From: Blastococcus mobilis
GTDB lineage: Bacteria; Actinomycetota; Actinomycetes; Mycobacteriales; Geodermatophilaceae
Reading direction: 5' to 3'
Length of the DNA: 64,000 nt
Assembly (NCBI RefSeq): GCF_900188025.1
Contig: NZ_FZNO01000024.1
Coordinates: 20,772 to 84,771, forward strand
A program made the translations under genes and the position numbers. Below are positions 36,858-45,118 of this stretch, in pieces (position 1 is the stretch's first letter; the number at the start of each line of letters is the position of its first letter). Below the pieces are notes generated by a model. It searched no databases. It worked only from the letters and a program-made list of their open reading frames with translations, and was not told the origin of the DNA.

Positions 36858-37018
36858 TCCGCACTCCGGCTCGGCGACCTCCGTTGACGCCCCACAGCCG
36901 CCCAGCGCCCCGTGGCTTGAGCTGGCCGTTCCCCTGCGGAGCGCACCGCCCGGTGCTGGTGGTGACCGACCCGCAGGCAATCCGGGTCTGTGGCGTACTC
37001 CGGGGTGGCGAGCCGTGA
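36854..37018 (+). CDS. Putative 54-residue bridging ORF
   Basis: ATG 36854 overlaps the methyltransferase stop (ATGA) and its stop overlaps GTG 37015 of the Wzz gene (GTGA). The product is Arg/Pro-rich with two Cys (FPCGAHRPVLVVTDPQ, then RVCGVLRGGEP). Wobble GC is fairly high. It could be a true small protein or only a coupling device that carries ribosomes across a 157-bp gap. I recognise no family. Confidence 0.4.
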   Translation: MIRTPARRPPLTPHSRPAPRGLSWPFPCGAHRPVLVVTDPQAIRVCGVLRGGEP

Positions 37019-37974
37019 TGGCCGAGGCGCCGCAGCCGGGCCCGGACCGGATCCCGGCCGCGGCGACGTCCACCGAGGCCAGGACCGACGGTGGTGGGGA
37101 ACCCGGACAGGAACCGTCGGCCGGAAGGCACGCCGCCTCCGGACACCACCTGACCAGGGCACAGTGGCTACGACTCGCACTGTTGGCCATGGTGATCACG
37201 CTCCTGGGCGGGATCGTGGGTTATGTCGGCTCGTCGCTGTTGCCCGAGCAGTACGCGGCACGTGCGGAGCTGCACTACAACCTGGCAGAGGCAAAACCGA
37301 ACGAGTTGCTGCGCGAGGACCGCACCTTGAACACCCAGCTGGTGGTGCTCCGCAGCCGCACGATCCTCGGGCCGGTGGCGTCGATGAACGGTCTGACCGC
37401 CGAGGAACTGGGTAGCAAGGTGACCGCGCTCGTCGTCGAAGGCAGCGAGATCATCCAGGTCGAGGTGCGGGACTCCTCCAGCGCGCGCAGCCAGCAGCTG
37501 CTGGAGGACATCACGGCCCGCTATCTCGCCCGGGCGAACACGACCGAGGAGAGCCCCGACCGCGAGTCCGTGGAATCGCAGCTTCGCGAGGTACGGGACA
37601 GCCTGAGCACACCTGGCCTGTCAACAGAACGAGCGGAGGTCCTGGCTCTGCGGGAGGCGTCGCTTCTCGGTCAGCTGGAAGGATTCCGGCTCGCCGAGCA
37701 AGACCCGGTCAACCTGCTGACGCCTCCGTACTCCGTCTCGGAGCCGGTCAGCCCACGGCCACGGTTCGCGGCAGCGACCGGAGCCCTCACCGCGTTGCTG
37801 CTCGCCGCCGCGGCGGTCGCGCTGCTGGCGCGGCGGTGGATGGGGAGCGCAAGGACGACGGATCCGGTGACGTCGCCGGCGCCCCCAGAAGCTGTTCCGC
37901 GGCGCGGGAGGGGCGGAGCGAGGGGCGCGTCGGTGGCTGCGCCCGTTGCTGCCGACCGTACGGCATCGCTGTGA
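37015..37974 (+). CDS. Wzz-type chain-length/co-polymerase protein without kinase domain
   Basis: A 319-residue Wzz-family protein. A disordered, Gly/Ala-rich N-terminus of about 45 residues precedes membrane helix 1 (about 52-73, LRLALLAMVITLLGGIVGYV shown in part), an extracytoplasmic domain (QYAARAELHYNLAEAKPNE, VVEGSEIIQVEVRDSSS) with a coiled region around 180-215, and helix 2 (about 252-275). It lacks any P-loop, so it regulates chain length without BY-kinase activity, as PCP1-type proteins do. GTG 37015 overlaps the previous ORF; ATG 37018 is adjacent. Stop overlaps the polymerase start. Confidence 0.8.
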   Translation: MMAEAPQPGPDRIPAAATSTEARTDGGGEPGQEPSAGRHAASGHHLTRAQWLRLALLAMVITLLGGIVGYVGSSLLPEQYAARAELHYNLAEAKPNELLREDRTLNTQLVVLRSRTILGPVASMNGLTAEELGSKVTALVVEGSEIIQVEVRDSSSARSQQLLEDITARYLARANTTEESPDRESVESQLREVRDSLSTPGLSTERAEVLALREASLLGQLEGFRLAEQDPVNLLTPPYSVSEPVSPRPRFAAATGALTALLLAAAAVALLARRWMGSARTTDPVTSPAPPEAVPRRGRGGARGASVAAPVAADRTASL

Positions 37975-39497
37975 CGGCGCGAGCGACCGCCGGAGTCGAC
38001 GACCTGCAGCCGTCCCGGCAGGCCCCGGGCCGCCGCACTGCCACCTTGGCCCTGGCGGCTGCCGCGATGGCTGGTCTGCTCGCCGCACTGGCCGGGCCGG
38101 TGATCGCGCTGCTCGCCGCGGCGCTCGGGCTGCTGGCGTTCACGGCATGGCGTCCGGTCACCGCGACCTACGTCTACCTCGGCACGCTTCCCTTCATCGC
38201 CGGGATCCAACGGGGCACGCTGATACCGCTGGTCCGTCCGAACGAAGCGCTGCTGGTCCTGCTGATCGCCGGCGCGTGCGCCGGCGGATACGCCCGGTTC
38301 CTCACCGGCCGTCCGCTCGCGCTGCGACTGCATCCGCTGGACCTGCCACTGGCGACGTTCGCCGTGTTGGCCACGCTGTGGCCGATCGTCTCGCTGATGC
38401 TCCGTGGCGCCACCCCGACGGGGACGGAACTCGTCGCGGTGTTCCCGATGGTGAAGCTCGTCGGGCTCATTCTCCTGGTCCGCGCGACCGTGCGCACGGC
38501 CTCTCAGCTTCGGCGCTGCGTCCGTCTCGTCATCTGGACCGCAGGCGCCCTCGCCGGTATCGCCGTCCTGCAGACGTTGGGGGTGCCTCCTGTGCTGTCC
38601 TTCCTGGGCACCTGGTGGGGGATCGACCCAGGACTCCCGGAATCGAGCGCCCGTGGCTCGGCGACGCTGGGGCATTCGATCGCCACCGGCGACTACATCG
38701 TCATCGGCCTCGGCCTGCTCATCTCGGCTGCCGTCCGCGGCCTCATCGGGCGCAAGGAGGGGCTTCTCCTCGGTTTCGTCCTGGCGACCGGGGTGCTTGC
38801 CTCCGGCCAGTTCTCCACGTGGTTGGCAGCGCTCGTGGCCGGCGGAATCGTCCTGCACCGGATCCCGCAGGCGCGGCGCCGGGCCACCCGTGTCGTCCCG
38901 GTCGCCGCCTTGGCCCTCGTCGTCGGCGCACCGGCTGTTCTCAGCCGGTTGCAAGGGATCGGCGGGGAACTGGGGGTGCCGCAGAGCTGGCTCGTCCGCT
39001 GGGACAACGTGACCTATCTGTACCTGCCGCCGCTCTTCGAGGATCGTGGGTTCGTCATCGGCGTCTCTCCGGACTCGGTACTCACGGCTCCGGACATCTG
39101 GCGGGACGTCATCTGGATCGAGTCGGGATACCTGCAGTTCTTGTGGATGGGCGGACTCCCCCTCTTGGCCGGCTTCGTCTGGCTCTCGGTCGCCGTGCTC
39201 CGCCACGCGCGTGCACTCTCGCGTCGACCCGATGCCCTCGGCGCCTGCGGCTCCTGTCTCGAGATCGCCTGGGGTGTGCTGATCGTCGTCTCGGCCTTCG
39301 ACCCGCACATCTTCCTGCGCGGTACGGGAGACATCCTGTTCGCCCTCGTCGCGCTGACCACCGGCAGACTCCTCGACGACGGGAGGGTGCGCGGGCCGAC
39401 TACACCGCGCGCGGGCTCCGGCAACTACTCATCGCACGATCACCGGACCCGCGGGTCCCTCTTGGCTGCCGGCTCCTCGCCGGTGACGGAGCGCTGA
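37971..39497 (+). CDS. O-antigen ligase/polymerase-like membrane protein
   Basis: A 508-residue protein with about 10-12 membrane helices. The segment LGHSIATGDYIVIGLGLLISA and the long extracytoplasmic loop ending WIESGYLQFLWMGGLPLLAGFVWL match the O-antigen ligase/Wzy family (Wzy_C), in which a loop Glu/His near this point is essential. It would polymerise repeat units or ligate the chain. GTG overlaps the Wzz stop. The last 58 bp overlap the 3' end of the converging GT2 gene, and the C-terminal 50 residues are polar and low-complexity. Confidence 0.82.
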   Translation: MTARATAGVDDLQPSRQAPGRRTATLALAAAAMAGLLAALAGPVIALLAAALGLLAFTAWRPVTATYVYLGTLPFIAGIQRGTLIPLVRPNEALLVLLIAGACAGGYARFLTGRPLALRLHPLDLPLATFAVLATLWPIVSLMLRGATPTGTELVAVFPMVKLVGLILLVRATVRTASQLRRCVRLVIWTAGALAGIAVLQTLGVPPVLSFLGTWWGIDPGLPESSARGSATLGHSIATGDYIVIGLGLLISAAVRGLIGRKEGLLLGFVLATGVLASGQFSTWLAALVAGGIVLHRIPQARRRATRVVPVAALALVVGAPAVLSRLQGIGGELGVPQSWLVRWDNVTYLYLPPLFEDRGFVIGVSPDSVLTAPDIWRDVIWIESGYLQFLWMGGLPLLAGFVWLSVAVLRHARALSRRPDALGACGSCLEIAWGVLIVVSAFDPHIFLRGTGDILFALVALTTGRLLDDGRVRGPTTPRAGSGNYSSHDHRTRGSLLAAGSSPVTER

Positions 39498-40507
39498 GCC
39501 GGCGTCGGCGACCCCGCCGTGGTCACGCCCAGCGAGCGCTCGGGCATGCGAGCAGGAACCGGTCGACGCGGATTCTGGACCCGACGCACCATGCGCATGT
39601 ACATGTGCCAGGCGATCTTCCAGAGCACCAGGAATGCGTAGTCCGGATTCTCGCGCAGCACCTGGCCCAGCGCGAGGAAGTCACGGCGTCGGACCAACTC
39701 GAAGATCTGCTGCTTGGCGATGGATGCGCGCGACTGACGATGATGGCGCCGCAGAGCAGACGTGACGTTCCGGTCAGCGTTGACGGCCGGGTCCGAGAGG
39801 ATCGCCATCGAGCTGACGAGGTGCTGACGGACGACCGCGTCCGGACTCAGTGTCAGCGAATTGGCGTGCCTCAGGTAGAGGTAGTAGCCGTCCGGGAGCT
39901 GTCTCCAGCGAGCTCCCGCGGCGAGGATTCGGAAGTAGAGGTAGTAGTCCTCGGTGACACGAAGGTTGGTGTCGTACCACATCTCGTGCGCTGTGAGGAA
40001 GTCACGTCGCATGATCGGCTTCAGGAGCCCGAGGTCGTAACGGATGAATTCAGCCAAGGTGAGCCAGTACGGTCGCCGACGCCGGAGACCGACCCATCCG
40101 CACAGACTCCAGTAATCCACGGCAGTGGTACCGGTGCGTGACTCATTGATGAAGAGAAGGTCATCACAGACGACGTCAGCGCCATTCGCGGCTGCCAGCA
40201 GCGCTTCCAGCCTCTGCGGAAGCCATGTGTCGTCCGCATCGAGCAGGGCGATCCATTCGCCTGACGCAAGCGCAATGGCTCGATTTCGACTGGCCGAGAC
40301 GCCGCTGTTCTCGCCATTCCTCAGCGCTCGGACCCGCCTGTCCTCCTCGGCGATGCGGAGCGCTACGCCGGAGGTTGCGTCGGCCGACCCGTCGTCGACG
40401 ACGATCACTTCGAGGTCGCGGTGGGTCTGGGCGAGCGCGGAGCGGACTGCCCGCTCGAGGAATTCCTCCGCGTTGTACGCCGGGATGATCACACTCACCT
40501 TGGCCAC
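39440..40507 (-). CDS. GT2 glycosyltransferase
   Basis: A 355-residue GT-A enzyme. KVSVIIPAYNAEEFLERAV, VVDDGSADAT, NSGVSASRNRAIALASGEWIALLDADDTW supply the nucleotide-sugar site with the DADD cluster; the C-terminal half is helical and basic (LRRHHRQSRASIAKQQ) and may bind the membrane face. GTG 40507 is preceded at six bases by TACGCT with no ribosome site, suggesting a leaderless message. An ATG at 40549 would add 14 residues. It converges with the ligase/polymerase gene and overlaps it by 58 bp. Confidence 0.85.
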   Translation of the reverse strand: MAKVSVIIPAYNAEEFLERAVRSALAQTHRDLEVIVVDDGSADATSGVALRIAEEDRRVRALRNGENSGVSASRNRAIALASGEWIALLDADDTWLPQRLEALLAAANGADVVCDDLLFINESRTGTTAVDYWSLCGWVGLRRRRPYWLTLAEFIRYDLGLLKPIMRRDFLTAHEMWYDTNLRVTEDYYLYFRILAAGARWRQLPDGYYLYLRHANSLTLSPDAVVRQHLVSSMAILSDPAVNADRNVTSALRRHHRQSRASIAKQQIFELVRRRDFLALGQVLRENPDYAFLVLWKIAWHMYMRMVRRVQNPRRPVPARMPERSLGVTTAGSPTPAQRSVTGEEPAAKRDPRVR

Positions 40508-40513
40508 TTGCCG

Positions 40514-40519
40514 AGCGTA
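40514..40519 (-). promoter_or_regulatory. TANNNT -10 box for leaderless GT2 gene
   Basis: On the minus strand TACGCT ends six bases before GTG 40507. No Shine-Dalgarno sequence is present. The spacing equals that of other leaderless candidates in this window. Confidence 0.45.
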
Positions 40520-40796
40520 GCGCCGACTGCACCGGCTGGGTGCTGGCATGATGGCGCCCGCACTATCGCCATCGCACCACCGAGTCGCCTGAATCCGGCC
40601 CTCCCCTCGTACACGGGGGTGGTCGGGCACGGTGGACCGACGAACAGTGGAGTCGTCGGCGTGCGTCCGCCGATTCGGGACCTCACCAACCTGCACGCTG
40701 TGCCATCCTGAGGGCCCCTCAGCGCTCCATCACCTCTCGTCCGCTCCGTCCGCTCGACGCCAACGTCCTGCGCTGGCCGAAGCGCAGGAGGTTGAA

Positions 40797-41915
40797 GTGA
40801 CCGTCGACAACGGCGAACGACGCAGTCTCATCCTCGTCCCCGCGTGGCCGGGGCAGCCCAGTTCCGAGGAACTCATGCGATCGGCTCTCGCGGGAGAGCG
40901 ACCGCGAACCGACTACGTGGAGTTGGCCCAGGCCATCAACGGCGACGTGATGGACATGGCGTACCTCAATGACCGGGCGACCTGGATCGCTCGCGCGATC
41001 ACGGCGCGCGGCCGCACAGTCCCTGCCCAGGTCACCGAGGCGTTCTTGCGCCGTCGGCAGTACCAGAACATCGTGGCGAGAGCCGACCGACTCGGTCTTC
41101 CGTTGGCGGGAATGTTCAAGGCGGCGCGGTCCCGTCGCGACCTCGTGCTGATCTCCGTGTGGCTGTCCCCGCGGAAGAAGGCTGCGTTCCTGCAGCCGTT
41201 GCGGGTTGACTCGCACCTCAAGGCGATCGTCGCCTACAGCAGCGTGCAGATGGAGTACGCAGCCGAACATCTCGGCGTTCCGCGAGCCAAGCTGCACCAC
41301 GTCCGCATGCAGGCTGATGAGCGCTTCTGGCGCCATGACGGCCGGCCGTCGGAAAATCTCATCTGCGCGGTCGGCGCCGAAGCCCGGGACTACGCCACGC
41401 TGCTGGAGGCCGTCCGAGGCCTTGACGTGCAGGTCGAGATCGCGGTCGGCAGCAGTGTGTTGCGCAGCGGGAACGCGGCCCTCGACCTCGGCCCCACGGT
41501 CCGTCCCATTCTCGCCTCCGACCTGCCACCGAACGTCCGGCTCCGACAGCAGCTCGACCATCGTGAGCTCCGGGAGTTGTACGCACGAGCCCGGCTCGTG
41601 GTCGTGCCTCTCAGGGACGTCGACTTCGATGCGGGGGGCACGGTGATCAGCGAGGCGATGATGATGGGCAAGCCGGTCGTCCTGACGCAGATACGTGGGC
41701 AGGCCGACTTCATCCGCGATGGAGAAACCGGACTGTACGTACCCCCCGCCGATCCGGGGGCCCTTCGCGTAGCCCTCGAGCGCCTCCTCACCAATCCCGA
41801 AGAAGCCGAGCGGATGGGGGGAGCGGCCAAGCGGTTCGCCGAGACCCATTTGACACTGGACGGATGGGTGGCGGCCGTCGCCGAGGTCATCCGTGCGCCC
41901 GCCGACTCAGCGTAA
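40797..41915 (+). CDS. GT4-type glycosyltransferase
   Basis: A 372-residue GT-B enzyme. The N-terminal half (RRSLILVPAWPGQPSSEELMR) is divergent; the C-terminal half has VVPLRDVDFDAGGTVISEAMMMGKPVVLTQIRGQADFI, the E-x7-E donor motif region of family GT4, and ETGLYVPPADPGALR. GTG 40797 has AGGAGG five bases before it. A 150-bp gap with a 26-codon ORF (41989-42069) separates it from the flippase gene. It would build the repeat unit of cluster C; sugar unknown. Confidence 0.85.
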   Translation: MTVDNGERRSLILVPAWPGQPSSEELMRSALAGERPRTDYVELAQAINGDVMDMAYLNDRATWIARAITARGRTVPAQVTEAFLRRRQYQNIVARADRLGLPLAGMFKAARSRRDLVLISVWLSPRKKAAFLQPLRVDSHLKAIVAYSSVQMEYAAEHLGVPRAKLHHVRMQADERFWRHDGRPSENLICAVGAEARDYATLLEAVRGLDVQVEIAVGSSVLRSGNAALDLGPTVRPILASDLPPNVRLRQQLDHRELRELYARARLVVVPLRDVDFDAGGTVISEAMMMGKPVVLTQIRGQADFIRDGETGLYVPPADPGALRVALERLLTNPEEAERMGGAAKRFAETHLTLDGWVAAVAEVIRAPADSA

Positions 41916-41988
41916 CGGTGCTTGTAGCCGGCGCGCGCGTGTTGCGCATCAACGCCTCCTGGCAGGCGACGATGGGGTGGACGTCGGC

Positions 41989-42069
41989 ATGATCGCGACT
42001 CGCAGCGCCGACATCCCGACCGACTCACCTGCGAAGGGGCAGGTGCCGAGGCTGGGTGGTGAGCCGTGA
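41989..42069 (+). CDS. Putative 26-residue leader ORF before flippase
   Basis: ATG 41989 opens a 26-codon frame whose stop overlaps GTG 42066 of the flippase gene (GTGA). It ends in codons for GGEP, as does the bridging ORF at 36854-37018, because both carry a G-rich ribosome-site sequence there. It may exist only to couple translation. Whether it is a gene is doubtful. Confidence 0.2.
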   Translation: MIATRSADIPTDSPAKGQVPRLGGEP

Positions 42070-43481
42070 CGCCTGCTCCGGAACCGGAGGGTTTCCGAGA
42101 AAAGGTCCTACGAGGAGGCCGCTACCTCGTCCTGCGTCAAGCGCTGGGGCTCGCCATCGGAGTGGGCGGCGTGCTCCTCCTGACTCGGCTGATCGGGCCC
42201 GCCAACTACGGCCTCTACGCGGGCGGACTGGCAATCGTCACGTTCGTTTCGGACGTTGCCAGGCTCGGGGTCGAGGTGCACCTGGTGCGCAGGGAGCAGG
42301 AGCCCGACCGATTCGTCTACTCCCAGGCAGTCACCTTGCTCCTGCTCGTCGGAGTAGCGGTGGCCGGCCTCTCGGTCCTCGCTCAACCGCTGCTGCGCCA
42401 GTGGTTCGAGGACCAACGGTTCATCCCTCCCTTACAAGCGCTGTTTCTCGCGGTCCCGCTGGTGCTGGTCTACCAACCGGCTTTCGCCGCACTGGAGCGC
42501 GAACTCGACTTTCGCAAGGTCGCGTTCCTGGAACTGGCCGGCCAGCTCATCTTCTATGCGGCAGCGATCTCACTCGCTCTTCTCACAGGGAGCGTCTGGA
42601 GCGCGGTTGTCGGCTTCTGGCTGTGGCAGACCTGGCTGGTCGTGGGGAGCTTCTGGGCGGCCCGTCTTCGGCCGACGCTCGCATGGTCCCCCGTACTGGT
42701 GCGAGAGATGGTGCGGTACGGGCTGAGCTATTCGGCGGCCAACTGGATCTGGAGCGCTCGACTCCTGGTGAACCCGCTCATAGTAGGGCGGTATCTCGGG
42801 CCCGAGAGCGTCGCATACGTGAGCCTGGCCATGCGTCTGGTCGACGTTCTCTCCTTCGTCCGAGCGGCGACCTGGCGCTTGTCGATCGCTGCACTCGCCA
42901 AGGTGCAGGGCGACCTCGTCCGGCTCCGCCGGGTCATGGATGAGGCGACGATGTTGCAGGCGCTGGGCGTCGCCCCCTTCCTCTGCGTGGGCGCCGCCGG
43001 GGTCTTGGCGCTCCCCGCTCTGCTGGGCGAATCGTGGCATCCGGTGATCGAGATCTTCCCTTTCATCGCCCTGGGCTCCCTCGCGAACGCCGTGTTCAGC
43101 ATGCACTCGTCCGTCCTGTACGTGCTCAAGCGCAACCGCGACGTCGCCGTCTTCCATCTCGCCCACGTCGGGCTCCTCGCCGGGGGCGCCCTGCTCTTCG
43201 TGCCGGTGATCGGACTGATCGGGTACGGCCTCGCAGAGCTGGTGGCGATGGCCTCCTACGTCGTCATTCACCGGCAGGTCGCGAAGATATTCCCCGTCCG
43301 GTACCGCACCAGCGCGCCCTGGTTCTTCGCGCTCGCTCCCCCCATCTTCGTCGCGTTGGTGCCGCTTCCGTACGCGCCGTTGCTGTTCGTGCCGGCCGTT
43401 GTCCTACTGTCCCTCTCTCGCTACCGGAGAGTCGTGGCTCACTACGTGCGGCACTTGCGACCGCGGGCTGCCGAGGGGTGA
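42066..43481 (+). CDS. Wzx-type polysaccharide flippase
   Basis: A 471-residue polysaccharide transporter with about 12 membrane helices. Residues 15-60 (GGRYLVLRQALGLAIGVGG, LLLTRLIGPANYGLYAGG) form the family's start; the middle GPESVAYVSLAMRLVDVLSF loop is typical of the RfbX/lipopolysaccharide exporter branch. It exports the lipid-linked unit of cluster C. GTG 42066 is preceded by GGTGG and overlaps a short leader ORF. It differs from the flippase at 19348-20829 in sequence and branch. Confidence 0.88.
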   Translation: MTPAPEPEGFREKVLRGGRYLVLRQALGLAIGVGGVLLLTRLIGPANYGLYAGGLAIVTFVSDVARLGVEVHLVRREQEPDRFVYSQAVTLLLLVGVAVAGLSVLAQPLLRQWFEDQRFIPPLQALFLAVPLVLVYQPAFAALERELDFRKVAFLELAGQLIFYAAAISLALLTGSVWSAVVGFWLWQTWLVVGSFWAARLRPTLAWSPVLVREMVRYGLSYSAANWIWSARLLVNPLIVGRYLGPESVAYVSLAMRLVDVLSFVRAATWRLSIAALAKVQGDLVRLRRVMDEATMLQALGVAPFLCVGAAGVLALPALLGESWHPVIEIFPFIALGSLANAVFSMHSSVLYVLKRNRDVAVFHLAHVGLLAGGALLFVPVIGLIGYGLAELVAMASYVVIHRQVAKIFPVRYRTSAPWFFALAPPIFVALVPLPYAPLLFVPAVVLLSLSRYRRVVAHYVRHLRPRAAEG

Positions 43482-43500
43482 AAGGGCCACGCTGGCGAGA

Positions 43501-43518
43501 CGAGCTCCATTCAGCTCG
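43501..43518. terminator. Weak hairpin between flippase and GH5 genes
   Basis: A 6-bp stem (CGAGCT/AGCTCG) with a 6-base loop, 20 bp after the flippase stop and before the converging GH5 gene. Position fits a terminator, strength is low. Confidence 0.3.
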
Positions 43519-43611
43519 GGCCCACGGTGCCCATCGCCGGTGCGCGGAGATGACGTCACGGCGCACTCGGCGCCCGGCAACACACGTCGATACCCCGTGG
43601 CAGCGGCGCGG

Positions 43612-44871
43612 TCAGTAGCCCAGGTCTTCTGCGTGGGCGACCTCGCGGTCGTACGAGTACCCATCATCCCGCTTCCAGTAGTGGTGGGCCTCGTACCTCA
43701 CATTGTCGGCCGGGTCCTCGATCCACGCCTGAGGATGTTGTCGAGACCACTCGCCGGCGTGCGAGTACTGATAACCGGCCACCATGATGAGGGTGTCGTC
43801 CCCGCCCGCCCGGATGGCGGTGACCGCGGCCTGCGAAGCCTCCTCCCACACCTGCGCGGGGGATCTGTCGCCGACCGCGGGCAGGATCGATGGCTCGTTC
43901 ATGAGGCCGTAGCCGATGACGCCAGGCTCCTCGCGGAAGGCGTCGCTCAGGCGGCGCCACAGGTCAGCGAAGTCGCCCTGGCCCAGCTCGTCCGAACCTA
44001 TGGCCCTGCGCACCCCGCGGGTTCCCTCGGCGAGGTGATAGGCGCCGTAGTTGTGCACGTCCAAGATGACCTCGAGACCGGCAGTGTGCGCCCGGCTGAC
44101 AGCCCCTCGTAGACGGCTGAGCTCGTCGTCATCGAGCGCCTCGCCGAGTGCCGGTTGGATTCGCTCCCACCGGAAGGGCAGGCGCACCGTGTCGATCCCC
44201 TGTGAGGCGAGGTAGTCGAAGGATCCCTGACTGTCGTACAGATAGTCAGTGCCGTACTCGCCAGGATTCTGGTTGGAGAACTCAGTCACCTCTTCCGTGC
44301 TCCCAGGGGCGCCGAACTCGCCCCCGCTGACGTTCACCCCCCGCGGCTCGTCACCTTCTCGGGCATACCGGGCCAGGAGTTCCCCCGTCGGCGTGGTGGC
44401 CGCAAGCGGTCCACCTTCCGTTCCGGGTACGAAGACGGAATAGACGTAGTCCGCACCCCACCATTCCCCCGACGACCACACATCCACCCACAATGCTGCT
44501 TCGTCGGCCTCCTGGAACCAGAGCTCGGCCAGCTGGATCCACCGGTCGACGTCCCCGTCGTTGGGTATCCCGACCTCGCCGACGTAGCCCTCGACACGAT
44601 TGCGGGCAAGCCAATCGGTGAACACATCGAGCTCCGACAGGACGCGGCGTTGAAGAGCATCGTCTGCGGCCTGCGACTCCTCTGTCGGGGCCGGCCGGGG
44701 CGGACTGTCGTCCGCGGGATCGCGGACGCTGAACAAGAGCACGGTGGCTCCGACCAGCGCCACCGCCAGCGTCAGCGCCGCGAGCACGGCCGGCAAGGAC
44801 GCGTTGCGAGAGGGAGAACCCGGGCTGTCATCCCGGTCGCGGGGGCGTCGAACCCTTGTGTCGCTGATCAC
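43612..44871 (-). CDS. Membrane-anchored GH5 glycosidase with circularly permuted catalytic domain
   Basis: A 419-residue protein: N-terminal cytoplasmic tail, membrane helix (about 27-48), acidic linker, then a GH5-type barrel in unusual order. Residues 76-150 (LDVFTDWLARNRVEGYVGEVG, shown in part; SSGEWWGADYVYSVF) match the normally C-terminal part of endoglucanase-like GH5 domains and hold the candidate nucleophile Glu99. Residues 177-419 match the normal N-terminal part: RGVNVSGGEFGAPG, RLPFRWERIQP, ILDVHNYGAYH, GLMNEPS with acid-base Glu326, and AHHYW at 395-399. The protein then stops exactly where the 76-150 piece would normally begin. All catalytic elements are therefore present, permuted. 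It may cut a beta-glucan-like polymer. GTG 44871 start is tentative. Confidence 0.85.
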   Translation of the reverse strand: MISDTRVRRPRDRDDSPGSPSRNASLPAVLAALTLAVALVGATVLLFSVRDPADDSPPRPAPTEESQAADDALQRRVLSELDVFTDWLARNRVEGYVGEVGIPNDGDVDRWIQLAELWFQEADEAALWVDVWSSGEWWGADYVYSVFVPGTEGGPLAATTPTGELLARYAREGDEPRGVNVSGGEFGAPGSTEEVTEFSNQNPGEYGTDYLYDSQGSFDYLASQGIDTVRLPFRWERIQPALGEALDDDELSRLRGAVSRAHTAGLEVILDVHNYGAYHLAEGTRGVRRAIGSDELGQGDFADLWRRLSDAFREEPGVIGYGLMNEPSILPAVGDRSPAQVWEEASQAAVTAIRAGGDDTLIMVAGYQYSHAGEWSRQHPQAWIEDPADNVRYEAHHYWKRDDGYSYDREVAHAEDLGY

Positions 44872-45118
44872 ACCACCGTACTCCGTCCGCCGAAGTGGCC
44901 GCCGACGATGAGCCCGCCGGCGGCGTGGCGTGCGATGGCGGTCCGCCGGGATCCTCCCCGGACCGCCAGGCGCAGTTCGAGGTCGCCCCCCAGGATGCCC
45001 GCGTACGCGGAGACGTGGGCCATGCTGTGGGGAGCGGCCCCTGTCACAGGTCATCGCTACGCTGGGGAGCCGCCCGCGGGCACGCACGCACCATGTCCAT
45101 GGCCGGGCTGGAGGCGCG

